Assembly: GCA_913009755.1 (NCBI GenBank)
Contig: CAJVWU010000031.1
Location: 1 to 42,150, forward strand
Direction: 5' to 3'
Length of the DNA stretch: 42,150 nucleotides
Origin: an uncultured Bacteroidia bacterium
Lineage (GTDB): Bacteria; Bacteroidota; Bacteroidia; Bacteroidales; F082
Each line of letters starts with the position of its first letter. Position 1 is the first letter of the stretch. Below the pieces are notes generated by a model. The model saw only the letters and a list, made by a program, of their open reading frames with translations, ran no database searches and was not told the DNA's origin. Both the position numbers and the translations under genes were made by a program. This document shows, one piece after another, positions 7,844-16,434 of the stretch.

Positions 7844-8635
7844 TCATCTTCCTTTCCACTCAAAACGATGATTTTTCGTATTGAACTTTACATCTTCCAG
7901 ATCAAAATAATCGTTGATGAATCCTGCTTCAACCAGTTCGCCGGCTTTTCCTTCTTTCCATTTGCCATTCATTCCGAGAAGCCATAGCCGGTCGGCATAA
8001 TGCAGTACCGAATCAATATCGTGGGTAGCCATCAAAATCCCTTTGCACATATCTTTGGTTAACTTTTTCAACAATTGCATGATGCCAATCCTGCCCGGAG
8101 CATCAATGTAGGCCACGGGTTCATCAAGAAAAATAAAAGGTGTTTGCTGGACGATTGTCCTGGCGATCATAGCCCTTTGTTTTTCACCGTCACTCAGTGT
8201 GAAAAAACTCCGGTGAGCCAACTGCCGGATACCCACCTGGCGGAAAGCGCGGTCAATCAACAATTCATCTTCTTCCGTCAGCTTTCCCAAAAAGGAACCG
8301 TGGGGATAACGGCCGGTCAGCACAATTTCATAAGCCGTTAAATAAGTATCTTCAATTTTTTCGGTTAACACAACCGATACCATTCTTGACAATTCCTTCA
8401 CCGTCATTTCATTCAACAGTCTGTTTTCAAAAAAAACCTCGCCCTCAAGGGGTTTGATAAAGCCCAGTAATGTTTTTAGCAGCGTGGATTTCCCTGATCC
8501 GTTGGGGCCAACGATACAGATCAACTCCCCTTGTCCCACATTCAGGTTAAGCCCCCGGTGAAGAATCTTTTCCTTTCCTTTTGACCGGGAAAAACCTGTC
8601 GAAAGACCTTGTATTTTAATTGTTATGTTGTCCAT
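7844..8635 (-). CDS. ABC importer ATPase, FecE/BtuD type
   Basis: This is the nucleotide-binding subunit of a type II importer for siderophore, heme or cobalamin-like substrates. Over 263 residues it shows Walker A GPNGSGKS (43-50), signature LSDGEKQ (147-153) with D in place of the usual G, Walker B FIFLDEP (167-173) and the H-loop His205. The gene begins 4 bases after the permease stop, so the two are translated as a pair. No substrate-binding protein or TonB-dependent receptor is nearby, so the substrate cannot be inferred. Confidence 0.93.
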   Translation of the reverse strand: MDNITIKIQGLSTGFSRSKGKEKILHRGLNLNVGQGELICIVGPNGSGKSTLLKTLLGFIKPLEGEVFFENRLLNEMTVKELSRMVSVVLTEKIEDTYLTAYEIVLTGRYPHGSFLGKLTEEDELLIDRAFRQVGIRQLAHRSFFTLSDGEKQRAMIARTIVQQTPFIFLDEPVAYIDAPGRIGIMQLLKKLTKDMCKGILMATHDIDSVLHYADRLWLLGMNGKWKEGKAGELVEAGFINDYFDLEDVKFNTKNHRFEWKGR

Positions 8636-8639
8636 TCCT

Positions 8640-9680
8640 TTATCCTTTTTTCAATCTTCCCCGTTTGATGATTACCCAGACAACCACCGGGGCGCCAATC
8701 ACCGAGGTTACAGCATTAATGGGCAGCGAGGTATCGTATCCCGGCAATTTGGCAACCAGGTTACAAAACAAAGTTAAACCGCCGCCCATCAATATTACGG
8801 CAGGCAGAAGAATGCGGTGATTTGAGGTTCGGAAGAAGCTTCTTGCAAGGTGCGGTACGGCAAGGCCCACAAAAGCAATCGGGCCGGTAAAGGCCGTTGA
8901 AACAGCCACAAGAAACCCTGAAATCAAAATGACTGATGTTTGAACCCTTTTTGTGTTTACACCGGTATTTTGTGCATAATGGTCCCCAAGTAACAAGGCG
9001 TTCAGGGGTTTGAGCAGAAAAACCGCAAGAAAAATTCCCAAAAGGGCAGTCAGCAAAAGGAAGACGGATTGTTGCAGGTTTGTTTTGGAAAAGCTGCCCA
9101 GCCCCCAAAGGACATAAGCGTGCAATTCTTCGGCACGGCTGAAAAACTGCAACACCCCCACAATTGCCGAAACTGCATAACCGATCATAATGCCGATGAT
9201 CAGAACGGTTACCACGTTTCCAATCCTGTTGGATACGAACAAAATGATAAGCAATACAACCAATGCACCCACGAGGGCTGCCACTACCAGGCTCAACTCG
9301 CTTAAAGGATTTGCCGAAACCAGAATATCATATCCCAGTCCACTGCCTAAAAGCACAACCAGGGCCACACCCAGGCTTGCACCCGAACTGATCCCCAAAA
9401 CCGAAGGCCCCGCCAGTGGATTTCTGAAAAGTGTTTGCAGCAAAAGGCCGGCAACACCGAGGGCAATCCCGGTTGCCAGCGAGGTAACCGCCTGGGGAAG
9501 GCGATACTCCAGAACGATCACACGGGCTACCTGCAATGACCCTGTATTTCCAGTTATTACGGCCACAACTTTAGACCAGGATATTAAAACCGATCCATAC
9601 CACAGGTTGGCGAGGAACAAAATAAGTAGTAATGCAGTGAATATCAGGTACCAGAATGCCGTATTTATCTTGGGTTTCAT
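8640..9680 (-). CDS. ABC importer permease, FecCD/BtuC family
   Basis: This 346-residue polytopic inner-membrane protein has about ten hydrophobic helices. The FecCD signature VLEYRLPQAVTSLATG (residues 55-70) is followed by LLLQTLFRNPLAGPSVLGIS. A late segment FVGLAVPHLAR matches the cytoplasmic coupling helix that contacts the ATPase. It is the first gene of a two-gene minus-strand operon with the ATPase. A weak -7-like TATCTTTA lies only about 13 bases before the ATG at 9680. Confidence 0.93.
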   Translation of the reverse strand: MKPKINTAFWYLIFTALLLILFLANLWYGSVLISWSKVVAVITGNTGSLQVARVIVLEYRLPQAVTSLATGIALGVAGLLLQTLFRNPLAGPSVLGISSGASLGVALVVLLGSGLGYDILVSANPLSELSLVVAALVGALVVLLIILFVSNRIGNVVTVLIIGIMIGYAVSAIVGVLQFFSRAEELHAYVLWGLGSFSKTNLQQSVFLLLTALLGIFLAVFLLKPLNALLLGDHYAQNTGVNTKRVQTSVILISGFLVAVSTAFTGPIAFVGLAVPHLARSFFRTSNHRILLPAVILMGGGLTLFCNLVAKLPGYDTSLPINAVTSVIGAPVVVWVIIKRGRLKKG

Positions 9681-9742
9681 GAGCGAATAAAGATAGAAAT
9701 TTTTTTATGATATTACTCAATTGTTCATTAGTTCGATGGTTT

Positions 9743-9781
9743 CCCGCATGTGCTGATTCGATTATTTCCCCCACATGCGGG
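9743..9781. repeat. 10-bp inverted repeat in the divergent intergenic region
   Basis: CCCGCATGTG (9743-9752) is exactly complementary to CACATGCGGG (9772-9781), with a 19-base loop. The gap lies between the permease gene (minus strand) and the T9SS protein gene (plus strand), so this is not at a gene 3' end. No T-tract follows. It could be an operator or a mobile-repeat remnant. Confidence 0.55.
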
Positions 9782-9883
9782 ATTCGACCGCATCCATTTG
9801 TTATTCCCAGGCCTTTTCACGCAGCCCCGAAAAATTTTGTAACAATGAGCGCTGTGTTTTTTCTCTTTTTATTTTATTAATAT

Positions 9884-9918
9884 TATCTTTGAACTTGAAG
9901 AACAAGTTTATATCTTTG
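9884..9918 (+). promoter_or_regulatory. Two identical -7 boxes flanking a small inverted repeat
   Basis: TATCTTTG occurs at 9884-9891 and again at 9911-9918, each a perfect TAnnTTTG box. Between them AACTTG (9892-9897) and CAAGTT (9903-9908) form a 6-bp inverted repeat with a 5-base spacer. The gene start at 9954 lies 36 bases after the second box. The layout suggests tandem promoters with an operator between them. Confidence 0.5.
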
Positions 9919-9953
9919 GAAAGAATAGTTAAAACAAATAAAATATTTTAATC

Positions 9954-12863
9954 ATGAAAAAAATATTTATCCTGATCGTATTGATTCAGTATATCTTATT
10001 GTTACCGGCACAGAATGAGAGCCGTGATACACGCGATTGGACCATTGTTGCCACTTATACCATCCCGGGAAAAGCTTCCGGGCTTGCCTGGGACGGAACA
10101 TACCTATATAGCGGCCTTTATTCGTCTCCGGGCGATGACAACAGAATTTACAAGATTGACCCTTCCAATGGAAGTTACACCTTGCAGTGTTCCGGGCCTT
10201 TTAACAAAGCCTACGGGCTAACTTACGACGGAAGCAGCGGCAACCTGTGGACAACCGACCACCCCGGAGCCTACGATCCGGGACAGGCCATCGAATTCGA
10301 TATGAACGGTAATTATGTCTCGGAATTTGACCTCCCGGCAACTTACTTCTCAGGTATTGCTTATGATAACGGCAACTTCTGGGCTACTTGTTATTATAAT
10401 CCCGACGGAGAAGTTTACAAGCTTGACGGATCGGGAAATGTTCTCGATCAGTTTGCCTCACCGGGACAACAACCCTGGGACATCTGCCTGGAAGGCAGTA
10501 ACCTGTGGATAGCCGATTATAATGATAATATGCTTTATAAAACAGACCAGGACGGGACCCTTCTTGAAAGCCATGCTTCCGAGAATATAAAACCTGCCGG
10601 TATCGTTTATGATGGCACCTATCTTTGGTATGTGGATGGCGGGCTGAATGTTGACAGCAAATTATATAAAATAGACCTGAACGGAAGTGGTAATCCCGAT
10701 ATCAACATTCCGGTTACCGAACACGACTACGGCATTGTTACTATTGACAGCACTTCAACCTGGTCCTGCCTCGTTCAGAATAACGGCAGTGCAGCTTTGC
10801 AGGTTACTTACGGCAATATTTCCGGTTCTCAATCTGAATACATCGGATGGCCGGAAGGCAGCTCTTTTACGGTGGATGCCAACAGCACATATACTATATA
10901 TATCAGCTATACGCCAGGGGCTACAGGCACACTTGATGCCATTGCCACCCTTGAAACCAATGATCCGGTAACCCCTGAGGTTGACCTGACCCTGACCGGT
11001 ACGGCGGTTAACCCGGGTCCTTATGTTTACCTCCCGCAGGATTCAATGGATTATGGCAGTGTGAGGACAGGCGCCACCACCCGCTGGGAAATGGAAGTCG
11101 TGAATATGGGTGACCAAACACTGACCATCAGCGATGTTACTTTTGACGACAGTCATTTTTACCTCGAACCTCGGGATACATTACCATTGAGTCTTGCCCC
11201 CCTTGAATCAACCACCCTCGGCATCTGGTTCCATCCCGATGCTGAAGGTACCTTTACCGGAACCATGACCATAACAAACAACGACACAACCCAAAATCCT
11301 AAAATTGTGCCGCTGACAGGTGAAGGACTGGATAAAGACTGGCCCATGGGCGATGAATTCTGGAGCTATACAATAACTGACATATACGACAGCAGCCCGA
11401 AAGCCATTCTGAAGATTGACGATGTTACCGGTGATGGCGTAGGGGATGTGATCATTGGTTCAGAAGATGATAAAATAAGATGTTTTAATGGAAATTCGGA
11501 TGGAACAGGTGATGTAATCTGGGAAACAAAGATATATGCCGGATCGGTTTATTCGCAAAACAGTCTGACAACCATCTCCGATATTGATGGTGACGGTTAT
11601 GAAGACATTATTGTGGGGACGGCATGGGGCGATCGTTCCATTATCGCGCTTTCGGGTTATTCAGGTAAACAATTATGGAAACACCAGACCAATGAATATG
11701 GCGACGGAGGTTGGGTTTACCAGGTGGATGCCCGTTACGACTACAATGGGGACGGTTTTCCTGATGTGTTGGCTGCCACAGGCAACGATGGAAATGGTAC
11801 CGGCCCCAAACGTGTTTACTGTCTTGAAGGCCGGACAGGGGTTTCTATCTGGGAAAGACCATTGGGAGGCCCTGTTTTTTCGGTGATCGGCATCGAAGAT
11901 TTTACAGGCGACGGCTTGCCCGATGTGATTGCCGGCGCATCCAATTCATCTGAAACACAAGGATATGTTTATGGGATAAACGGTTCAAACGGAGACCAGA
12001 AATGGCAGTTTGTAACTCAGGGGTCCTCTGTCTGGGCACTGGCACAATTGGATGATGTGGACAGTTCAGGCACGAAAGACTTTATGCTCGGTGACTTTAA
12101 CGGGCAATATTATATTGTGGACCCGGCATCACTCCTGATCATTTATACCAGCGGCATTGGCAATTATCTTATCCTGAGGTTCGAAGTCCTTGACGATGTC
12201 AACCAGGACGGGTTTAAGGATGTTTTGGTGGCACATAGCGGCCCCAAAGCCATTATCCTTAACGGAGCCGGTGGAGGGATGCTTGTTAATACGCCCGTCA
12301 ATGACAAATCGTGGTGCGTTGCCCGTACAGGCGACCTGAGCGGAGACGGGATAAACGATATACTCGTGGGAACGCTTTACACAAATAATTATGTTTACAT
12401 GATTAACGGTACCCACGGTAATATCATGTTTGATACGAATTACAGCGAACCCGTTGATGCCATCGGCAGTATTGCTGACATCAACAACGATGGCTCCATG
12501 GAGATGGTTGTGGGCGGAAGAAACGGTAAAGTGGTTTGTTATTCGGGTGGCCCGGATGCTGCCGTTGGAATCGGTGAAAACCACATTTCAAAATCAAACC
12601 TTTTAAATTACGGAGCTTACCCTAATCCGTTTACACGGGAAACAACAATTTATATTGACCTTGCCAAACAGGAGCACCTGATTGTCAACATCAGCGATCA
12701 AAACGGAAAGCTCCTTAAAAAACTGACCGGTCAAACATTCCCGAAAGGAAAACATGAAATCCGTTTAAACGCATCAAGCCTCAACCTGAAAAATGGAATT
12801 TATTTTTACAGCATCATTACCCCCCAAACGGTGGTTTCGGGGAAACTGGTATTGGTTAAATAG
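9954..12863 (+). CDS. Secreted beta-propeller/ASH-repeat protein with T9SS sorting domain
   Basis: This 969-residue exported protein has a signal peptide at residues 1-19 (MKKIFILIVLIQYILLLPAQ). About 25-245 form an NHL-like propeller with repeated TYLYS/NLWIADY-type blades. Two choice-of-anchor D (ASH-like) immunoglobulin domains follow at roughly 245-350 and 353-457. Residues 457-865 are an FG-GAP/VCBS propeller with many calcium-type loops such as DVTGDGVGDVIIG and DINNDGSMEM. From about 881 a type IX secretion sorting domain (YPNPF, then LKNGIYFYSI) directs it across the outer membrane to the surface. Its role is probably adhesion or extracellular binding, and no catalytic residues are evident. 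It is transcribed alone from the tandem promoters upstream. Confidence 0.9.
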   Translation: MKKIFILIVLIQYILLLPAQNESRDTRDWTIVATYTIPGKASGLAWDGTYLYSGLYSSPGDDNRIYKIDPSNGSYTLQCSGPFNKAYGLTYDGSSGNLWTTDHPGAYDPGQAIEFDMNGNYVSEFDLPATYFSGIAYDNGNFWATCYYNPDGEVYKLDGSGNVLDQFASPGQQPWDICLEGSNLWIADYNDNMLYKTDQDGTLLESHASENIKPAGIVYDGTYLWYVDGGLNVDSKLYKIDLNGSGNPDINIPVTEHDYGIVTIDSTSTWSCLVQNNGSAALQVTYGNISGSQSEYIGWPEGSSFTVDANSTYTIYISYTPGATGTLDAIATLETNDPVTPEVDLTLTGTAVNPGPYVYLPQDSMDYGSVRTGATTRWEMEVVNMGDQTLTISDVTFDDSHFYLEPRDTLPLSLAPLESTTLGIWFHPDAEGTFTGTMTITNNDTTQNPKIVPLTGEGLDKDWPMGDEFWSYTITDIYDSSPKAILKIDDVTGDGVGDVIIGSEDDKIRCFNGNSDGTGDVIWETKIYAGSVYSQNSLTTISDIDGDGYEDIIVGTAWGDRSIIALSGYSGKQLWKHQTNEYGDGGWVYQVDARYDYNGDGFPDVLAATGNDGNGTGPKRVYCLEGRTGVSIWERPLGGPVFSVIGIEDFTGDGLPDVIAGASNSSETQGYVYGINGSNGDQKWQFVTQGSSVWALAQLDDVDSSGTKDFMLGDFNGQYYIVDPASLLIIYTSGIGNYLILRFEVLDDVNQDGFKDVLVAHSGPKAIILNGAGGGMLVNTPVNDKSWCVARTGDLSGDGINDILVGTLYTNNYVYMINGTHGNIMFDTNYSEPVDAIGSIADINNDGSMEMVVGGRNGKVVCYSGGPDAAVGIGENHISKSNLLNYGAYPNPFTRETTIYIDLAKQEHLIVNISDQNGKLLKKLTGQTFPKGKHEIRLNASSLNLKNGIYFYSIITPQTVVSGKLVLVK

Positions 12864-12911
12864 AACCTGCCCTTAAAGTAATGAAGCATAACCGATACAG
12901 AATATAAACAG

Positions 12912-13832
12912 ATGAAAAACATCCTCCTTTTCGGCGGCACCGGCTTCATCGGCCGTCATTTGGTTGACGAACTGAAATACGATGATCACATCACGGTAAT
13001 CAGCAGAAACCCCGCAAAGTATAAAGGTCTGTTTTCTGACAAGATCAGGCTTGAAAAAGCGGACTTTTCAAATCCCGGTTCACTTGTCCGGTTATTTGAC
13101 AAAGCCGATGCCATCATCAACCTGGCCGGTGAAAATGTGGGCAGCCGCTGGACAAGCGCCAGAAAGCAAGCCATTCAAAACAGCCGGCTTGATACCGACA
13201 AATTGATTGTTGTGGCTTTTAATGCCTGCACAAAAAAACCTGCTGTTGTCATTCAGGGTTCGGGCATGGGGGTTTATGGATTTGAAACCTCGGATGAACC
13301 ATTCACCGAAGATGCGCCGTTAGGTACAACAGGTTTTTTAACCGAAGTGGGCATTGCTCATGAAAACGCACTTGAACCCCTGAAAGATAAAACAAGGGTT
13401 ATTTTCCTGCGGACGGGGCTGGTGCTGGATGGCAAAGGAGGGGCATTACCTATGATGGCCGCATCATTTAAGATTTTCCTCGGCGGGCCAATGGGTAACG
13501 GGAAGTTTTGGAATTCGTGGATTCATATTGATGATGAAGTCAGGGCAATCCGATTTTTACTGGAAAACGAACAAACCGAAGGTGCATACAATCTCACCTC
13601 ACCCAATCCGATACGAAACAAAAATTTTGCATTGGCCCTGGGAAAAGCCCTGCACCGTCCTGCCCGGTTTCATACCCCCGCAGCCTTTTTAAAAATAATG
13701 ATGGGCAACATGGCTGATGAGTTGCTTTTAAGCGGCCTGAAGATCATCCCAAAACGGCTGTTGGATGCACGATTTATGTTTGAGTTTCAACATATTGAAG
13801 AGGCACTGAAGGAAGTTTATCAAAATAAATAA
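12912..13832 (+). CDS. TIGR01777-family NAD(P)-dependent epimerase-like protein
   Basis: This 306-residue extended short-chain dehydrogenase-like protein (YfcH/SulA-type) has the Rossmann nucleotide motif GGTGFIG (residues 8-14). Further features are DAIINLAGENVGSRWT, typical of the TIGR01777 group, and a C-terminal DUF1731-like segment around residues 245-300 (HTPAAFLKIMMGNMADELLLSG). Family members are widespread and no firm substrate is known. The gene lies 48 bases behind the T9SS protein and could be cotranscribed, although no functional link is apparent. Confidence 0.9.
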   Translation: MKNILLFGGTGFIGRHLVDELKYDDHITVISRNPAKYKGLFSDKIRLEKADFSNPGSLVRLFDKADAIINLAGENVGSRWTSARKQAIQNSRLDTDKLIVVAFNACTKKPAVVIQGSGMGVYGFETSDEPFTEDAPLGTTGFLTEVGIAHENALEPLKDKTRVIFLRTGLVLDGKGGALPMMAASFKIFLGGPMGNGKFWNSWIHIDDEVRAIRFLLENEQTEGAYNLTSPNPIRNKNFALALGKALHRPARFHTPAAFLKIMMGNMADELLLSGLKIIPKRLLDARFMFEFQHIEEALKEVYQNK

Positions 13833-13901
13833 GTGTTTGTTCGATTACTGATTAGCAATCTGCTTTGAGTTATCGCCCTGCGCTCCGCTTATCCAAAGTC
13901 C

Positions 13902-13972
13902 AACTTACGTAAGTTTCAATGCCTCAACACTATTCCATTACACGGCCTGGAACGAAGCCACCTTGCAGGCCG
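13902..13972. promoter_or_regulatory. Perfect palindrome and hairpin upstream of the sigma-factor operon
   Basis: AACTTACGTAAGTT (13902-13915) is a perfect 14-bp palindrome. Some 27 bases further on, CGGCCTG (13943-13949) pairs exactly with CAGGCCG (13966-13972) around a 16-base loop. They lie 84 to 154 bases before the ECF sigma gene and after the epimerase gene. The first could be a repressor or activator site and the second a terminator stem, but no T-tract follows it. Confidence 0.4.
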
Positions 13973-14055
13973 GATGAAGATAAAGTTCAGGTTAAAATAA
14001 TTTGTAACTTTTACGTCTTTTTTGAAAAACCTCCGTCATAGGATAAAGTTTGTTC

Positions 14056-14610
14056 ATGAAGTTGAAACGGAAAATAGCCATAAACCGGATAAGTGAAGCT
14101 GAACTGGAAACATTGATTGACATCTACCGGGAGCCATTGGTCAAGTGTGCTTTCTTTATTACAGGTTCCTTTCAGGATGCCGAAGAGATTGTCCAGGATA
14201 CTTTCGTGAAATTCTATTTTCAGCCGCCGGCACAACTTGAGGCCTCAAAGACCAAAGCCTATTTGTACAGGATGGTCAACAATGCCGGCATTGATCTCAT
14301 CAGGAGGAACAAACAAAACCGTTGGATTGACCTCAACGGGATAGCTAACCTTCCTGATAAAAAGCTGAATGGATCGAAACAAAAAGTACTGCTTCACAAA
14401 GAGTTTCTGCGAATTAATGACCTGCTTGAACAAATTCCTGAAGAGCAATCAGAAGTTATCAGGATGCGGACAATCAGTGATTTAAGTTTTGTGGAAATCG
14501 CCCGGATACTGGAAATTCCCGTGACAACAGTAAAATCGAGATTTGCTTATGGTATTGACAAACTTCGGGAAAAAACCGGAATTAAAAAGGAGGTATATGA
14601 TGAATTGTAA
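14056..14610 (+). CDS. ECF-type RNA polymerase sigma factor
   Basis: This 184-residue sigma-70 family member contains only regions 2 and 4. Region 2 includes SFQDAEEIVQDTFVKFYF and the -10-recognition segment AYLYRMVNNAGIDLIRRN. Region 4 carries the helix-turn-helix IPEEQSEVIRMRTISDLSFV...EIPVTTVKSRF. The ATG at 14056 is preferred over an in-frame TTG two codons upstream. The 3' end overlaps the anti-sigma gene by 11 bases, so the two are translationally coupled. It probably answers an envelope signal relayed by that anti-sigma factor. Confidence 0.93.
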   Translation: MKLKRKIAINRISEAELETLIDIYREPLVKCAFFITGSFQDAEEIVQDTFVKFYFQPPAQLEASKTKAYLYRMVNNAGIDLIRRNKQNRWIDLNGIANLPDKKLNGSKQKVLLHKEFLRINDLLEQIPEEQSEVIRMRTISDLSFVEIARILEIPVTTVKSRFAYGIDKLREKTGIKKEVYDEL

Positions 14611-15943
14611 TGAGTTTAAAGACAACCTAACAGCCATGTTCGACAAACAGGCCAACGCTGAAATGATAAAAGTTATGCACGAACATATTGACCGGTGTGC
14701 TGCCTGCGAGGGAGAATACAATCAGGCAAAACAGGTATTGGCCGGCCTGAAGCCTTCCATATCATTTAACTTTACCGGTTCCGGTTTAAAACAAAACATT
14801 ATAAATCAAATCAAAAAGGAGGAAAATGAAATGAAAACAATTCAAAATAAAAAATCCGGATTTAAAAAATGGCACAAACAGGTCATGGCTGTTGCAGCAA
14901 GTATTGTCTTTGTTGTGGCTGTATTTATGCTGTCGGACCGTTCACCATTTGTGAGTACGGCACAGGCCGCCGAAAACATCATGACCAAATCCATTAATGC
15001 GATGGCATCGTTGCGCAGTATGTTTATCAGTATGGATGTCAGGTCATTAAAAAAAGAGAATTTTGATCTCATCGGCACCCAATATGATTTCATCGAATAC
15101 AAATTCTGGAAACAATTTTCCGGAAATAAACCCTGGCGTATTGAAAAGCCCGGGAGGATTGTCGTATTTGACGGAGAAAGGCAGTTTCTTTATATTCCTG
15201 AATTAGCTTATGCCATTACCGCTTCGGAAAAAGCCGGTTTTGTGGAATGGATGAAAATATTCCTGGATCCCAAAACCATTTTGGAACATGAAATTGCATT
15301 TTCTGATAAGAATGATGCAAAGTACAGCATCGAAAAAACAGATGACGAAACGATCCTTACTGTACATGCCAACGCGCTGGGTGATTTTCACAACAATTAC
15401 CTGAAGAATAGTTCAGTGCTGGAATCCGATAACACACGGATATATACGTTTGATAAAAAGACATCACTGCTAAAATCATTTGAACTTTTTGTCAATGCAG
15501 ACGGCCGTTCTGTCAAAGTGATCGAAATCAAGAATATTGCCTATAATATTCCGATTTCCGGCTCAACATTTACCATTGAACTGCCACAAGGTTTGAAATG
15601 GCAGGAAATGGAAAATCCCGGATACAACAGGGCCTTCACTAAAATTACCAGCAAACAGGCCGCTAAAAAGTTTTTTACCGCACTTGAAAAAGAAGACTTT
15701 GCAGCTATCAAACCGGTATGGAGTGCTTTGCAAATCAGCGATCAGGACAAAGTGGAAGAAATTAAGAATATGTTTGGCGGGCTGGAATTGTTTTCATTGG
15801 GTGAAGCGTTTAAGTCAGGACTTTATCCCGGCGAGTTTGTCCCTTACAAAATCAAGTTAAAATCAGGGGAGATTGAAGAACATAACCTGGCCCTTCGAAA
15901 CGATAATCCAAATAAAACATGGATTGTTGACGGAGGACTGTAA
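14600..15943 (+). CDS. Membrane anti-sigma factor with zf-HC2, LolA-like and NTF2-like parts
   Basis: This 447-residue protein probably binds and silences the adjacent sigma factor. Residues 1-60 hold a zf-HC2 zinc-binding anti-sigma domain, with His29, Cys33 and Cys36 in HEHIDRCAAC. One transmembrane helix follows near residues 95-113 (VMAVAASIVFVVAVFML). The outer part has a LolA/DUF2092-like stretch, about 125-340, with repeated WRIEKPGRIVVFDGERQF-type strands. A C-terminal module of about 95 residues (SKQAAKKFFTALEKEDFAAIKP) looks NTF2-like. The ATG at 14600 was chosen because AAGGAGG at 14587-14593 sits 6 bases upstream, an unusually strong Shine-Dalgarno for this phylum. The domain assignments of the outer part are inferred from pattern and not certain. 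Confidence 0.82.
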   Translation: MNCNEFKDNLTAMFDKQANAEMIKVMHEHIDRCAACEGEYNQAKQVLAGLKPSISFNFTGSGLKQNIINQIKKEENEMKTIQNKKSGFKKWHKQVMAVAASIVFVVAVFMLSDRSPFVSTAQAAENIMTKSINAMASLRSMFISMDVRSLKKENFDLIGTQYDFIEYKFWKQFSGNKPWRIEKPGRIVVFDGERQFLYIPELAYAITASEKAGFVEWMKIFLDPKTILEHEIAFSDKNDAKYSIEKTDDETILTVHANALGDFHNNYLKNSSVLESDNTRIYTFDKKTSLLKSFELFVNADGRSVKVIEIKNIAYNIPISGSTFTIELPQGLKWQEMENPGYNRAFTKITSKQAAKKFFTALEKEDFAAIKPVWSALQISDQDKVEEIKNMFGGLELFSLGEAFKSGLYPGEFVPYKIKLKSGEIEEHNLALRNDNPNKTWIVDGGL

Positions 15944-15962
15944 CTTTTGGGTTGTTTGTTTT

Positions 15963-15999
15963 AAAAAAAGCATGGCATGAGTAGCTGTGCTTTTTTTTT
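15963..15999 (+). terminator. Rho-independent terminator of the sigma/anti-sigma operon
   Basis: A stem of about 14 pairs, including two G-U pairs, runs from A15963 to C15976. It closes on a 7-base loop (15977-15983) and returns through GCTGTGC into nine Ts at 15991-15999. The A-run and T-run also make it a possible bidirectional terminator. It lies 20 bases after the anti-sigma stop. Confidence 0.85.
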
Positions 16000-16024
16000 A
16001 CACAGAGTAATCCTAAAAAAATCC

Positions 16025-16032
16025 TACATTTG
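16025..16032 (+). promoter_or_regulatory. -7 box of the yccF promoter
   Basis: TACATTTG is a perfect TAnnTTTG box 21 bases before the gene start and just after the terminator of the preceding operon. Confidence 0.55.
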
Positions 16033-16053
16033 GGCATCTAATCTTTCGTAACC

Positions 16054-16434
16054 ATGAAAATCCTCGGCAATATCATCTGGATTTTATGTGGCGGTTTTGC
16101 CATCGCCATGGAATATTTCGTTTCAAGCATAGCTTTGATGGTAACAATCATCGGGATACCTTTTGGGCTTCAAACCTTAAAATTGGGCGTATTTGCCCTG
16201 TGGCCTTTTGGCAGCCACACCGTGCGTACCGAAATGGCCGGGGGTTGCCTGTCAACCCTGATGAATCTTATTTGGGTGGTTTTCTTTGGAATATGGATCG
16301 CCCTGACCCATGTGGGGTTTGGACTGCTTTTGTTTATCACCATTATCGGGATTCCCTGGGGCAAACAACATTTTAAACTTGCAGGGATTGCTTTGGCTCC
16401 TTTTGGCAGGACGGTGGAGCCGTTGCTTGGCTGA
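16054..16434 (+). CDS. YccF domain inner-membrane protein
   Basis: This small 126-residue membrane protein consists of two copies of the YccF motif. Each copy is a hydrophobic helix pair ending in IIGIPFG or IIGIPWG followed by a KL..A..PFG tail: residues 31-52 (TIIGIPFGLQTLKLGVFALWPFG) and 96-119. The family is found in many bacteria and its biochemical role is unknown. It appears monocistronic, between the terminator at 15999 and the moxR promoter. Confidence 0.9.
   Translation: MKILGNIIWILCGGFAIAMEYFVSSIALMVTIIGIPFGLQTLKLGVFALWPFGSHTVRTEMAGGCLSTLMNLIWVVFFGIWIALTHVGFGLLLFITIIGIPWGKQHFKLAGIALAPFGRTVEPLLG

Noticed and set aside
13833-14055. tRNA or small RNA gene in the intergenic region
   Set aside because: The 7-bp stem near 13943-13972 does not extend to a cloverleaf or any known RNA shape.
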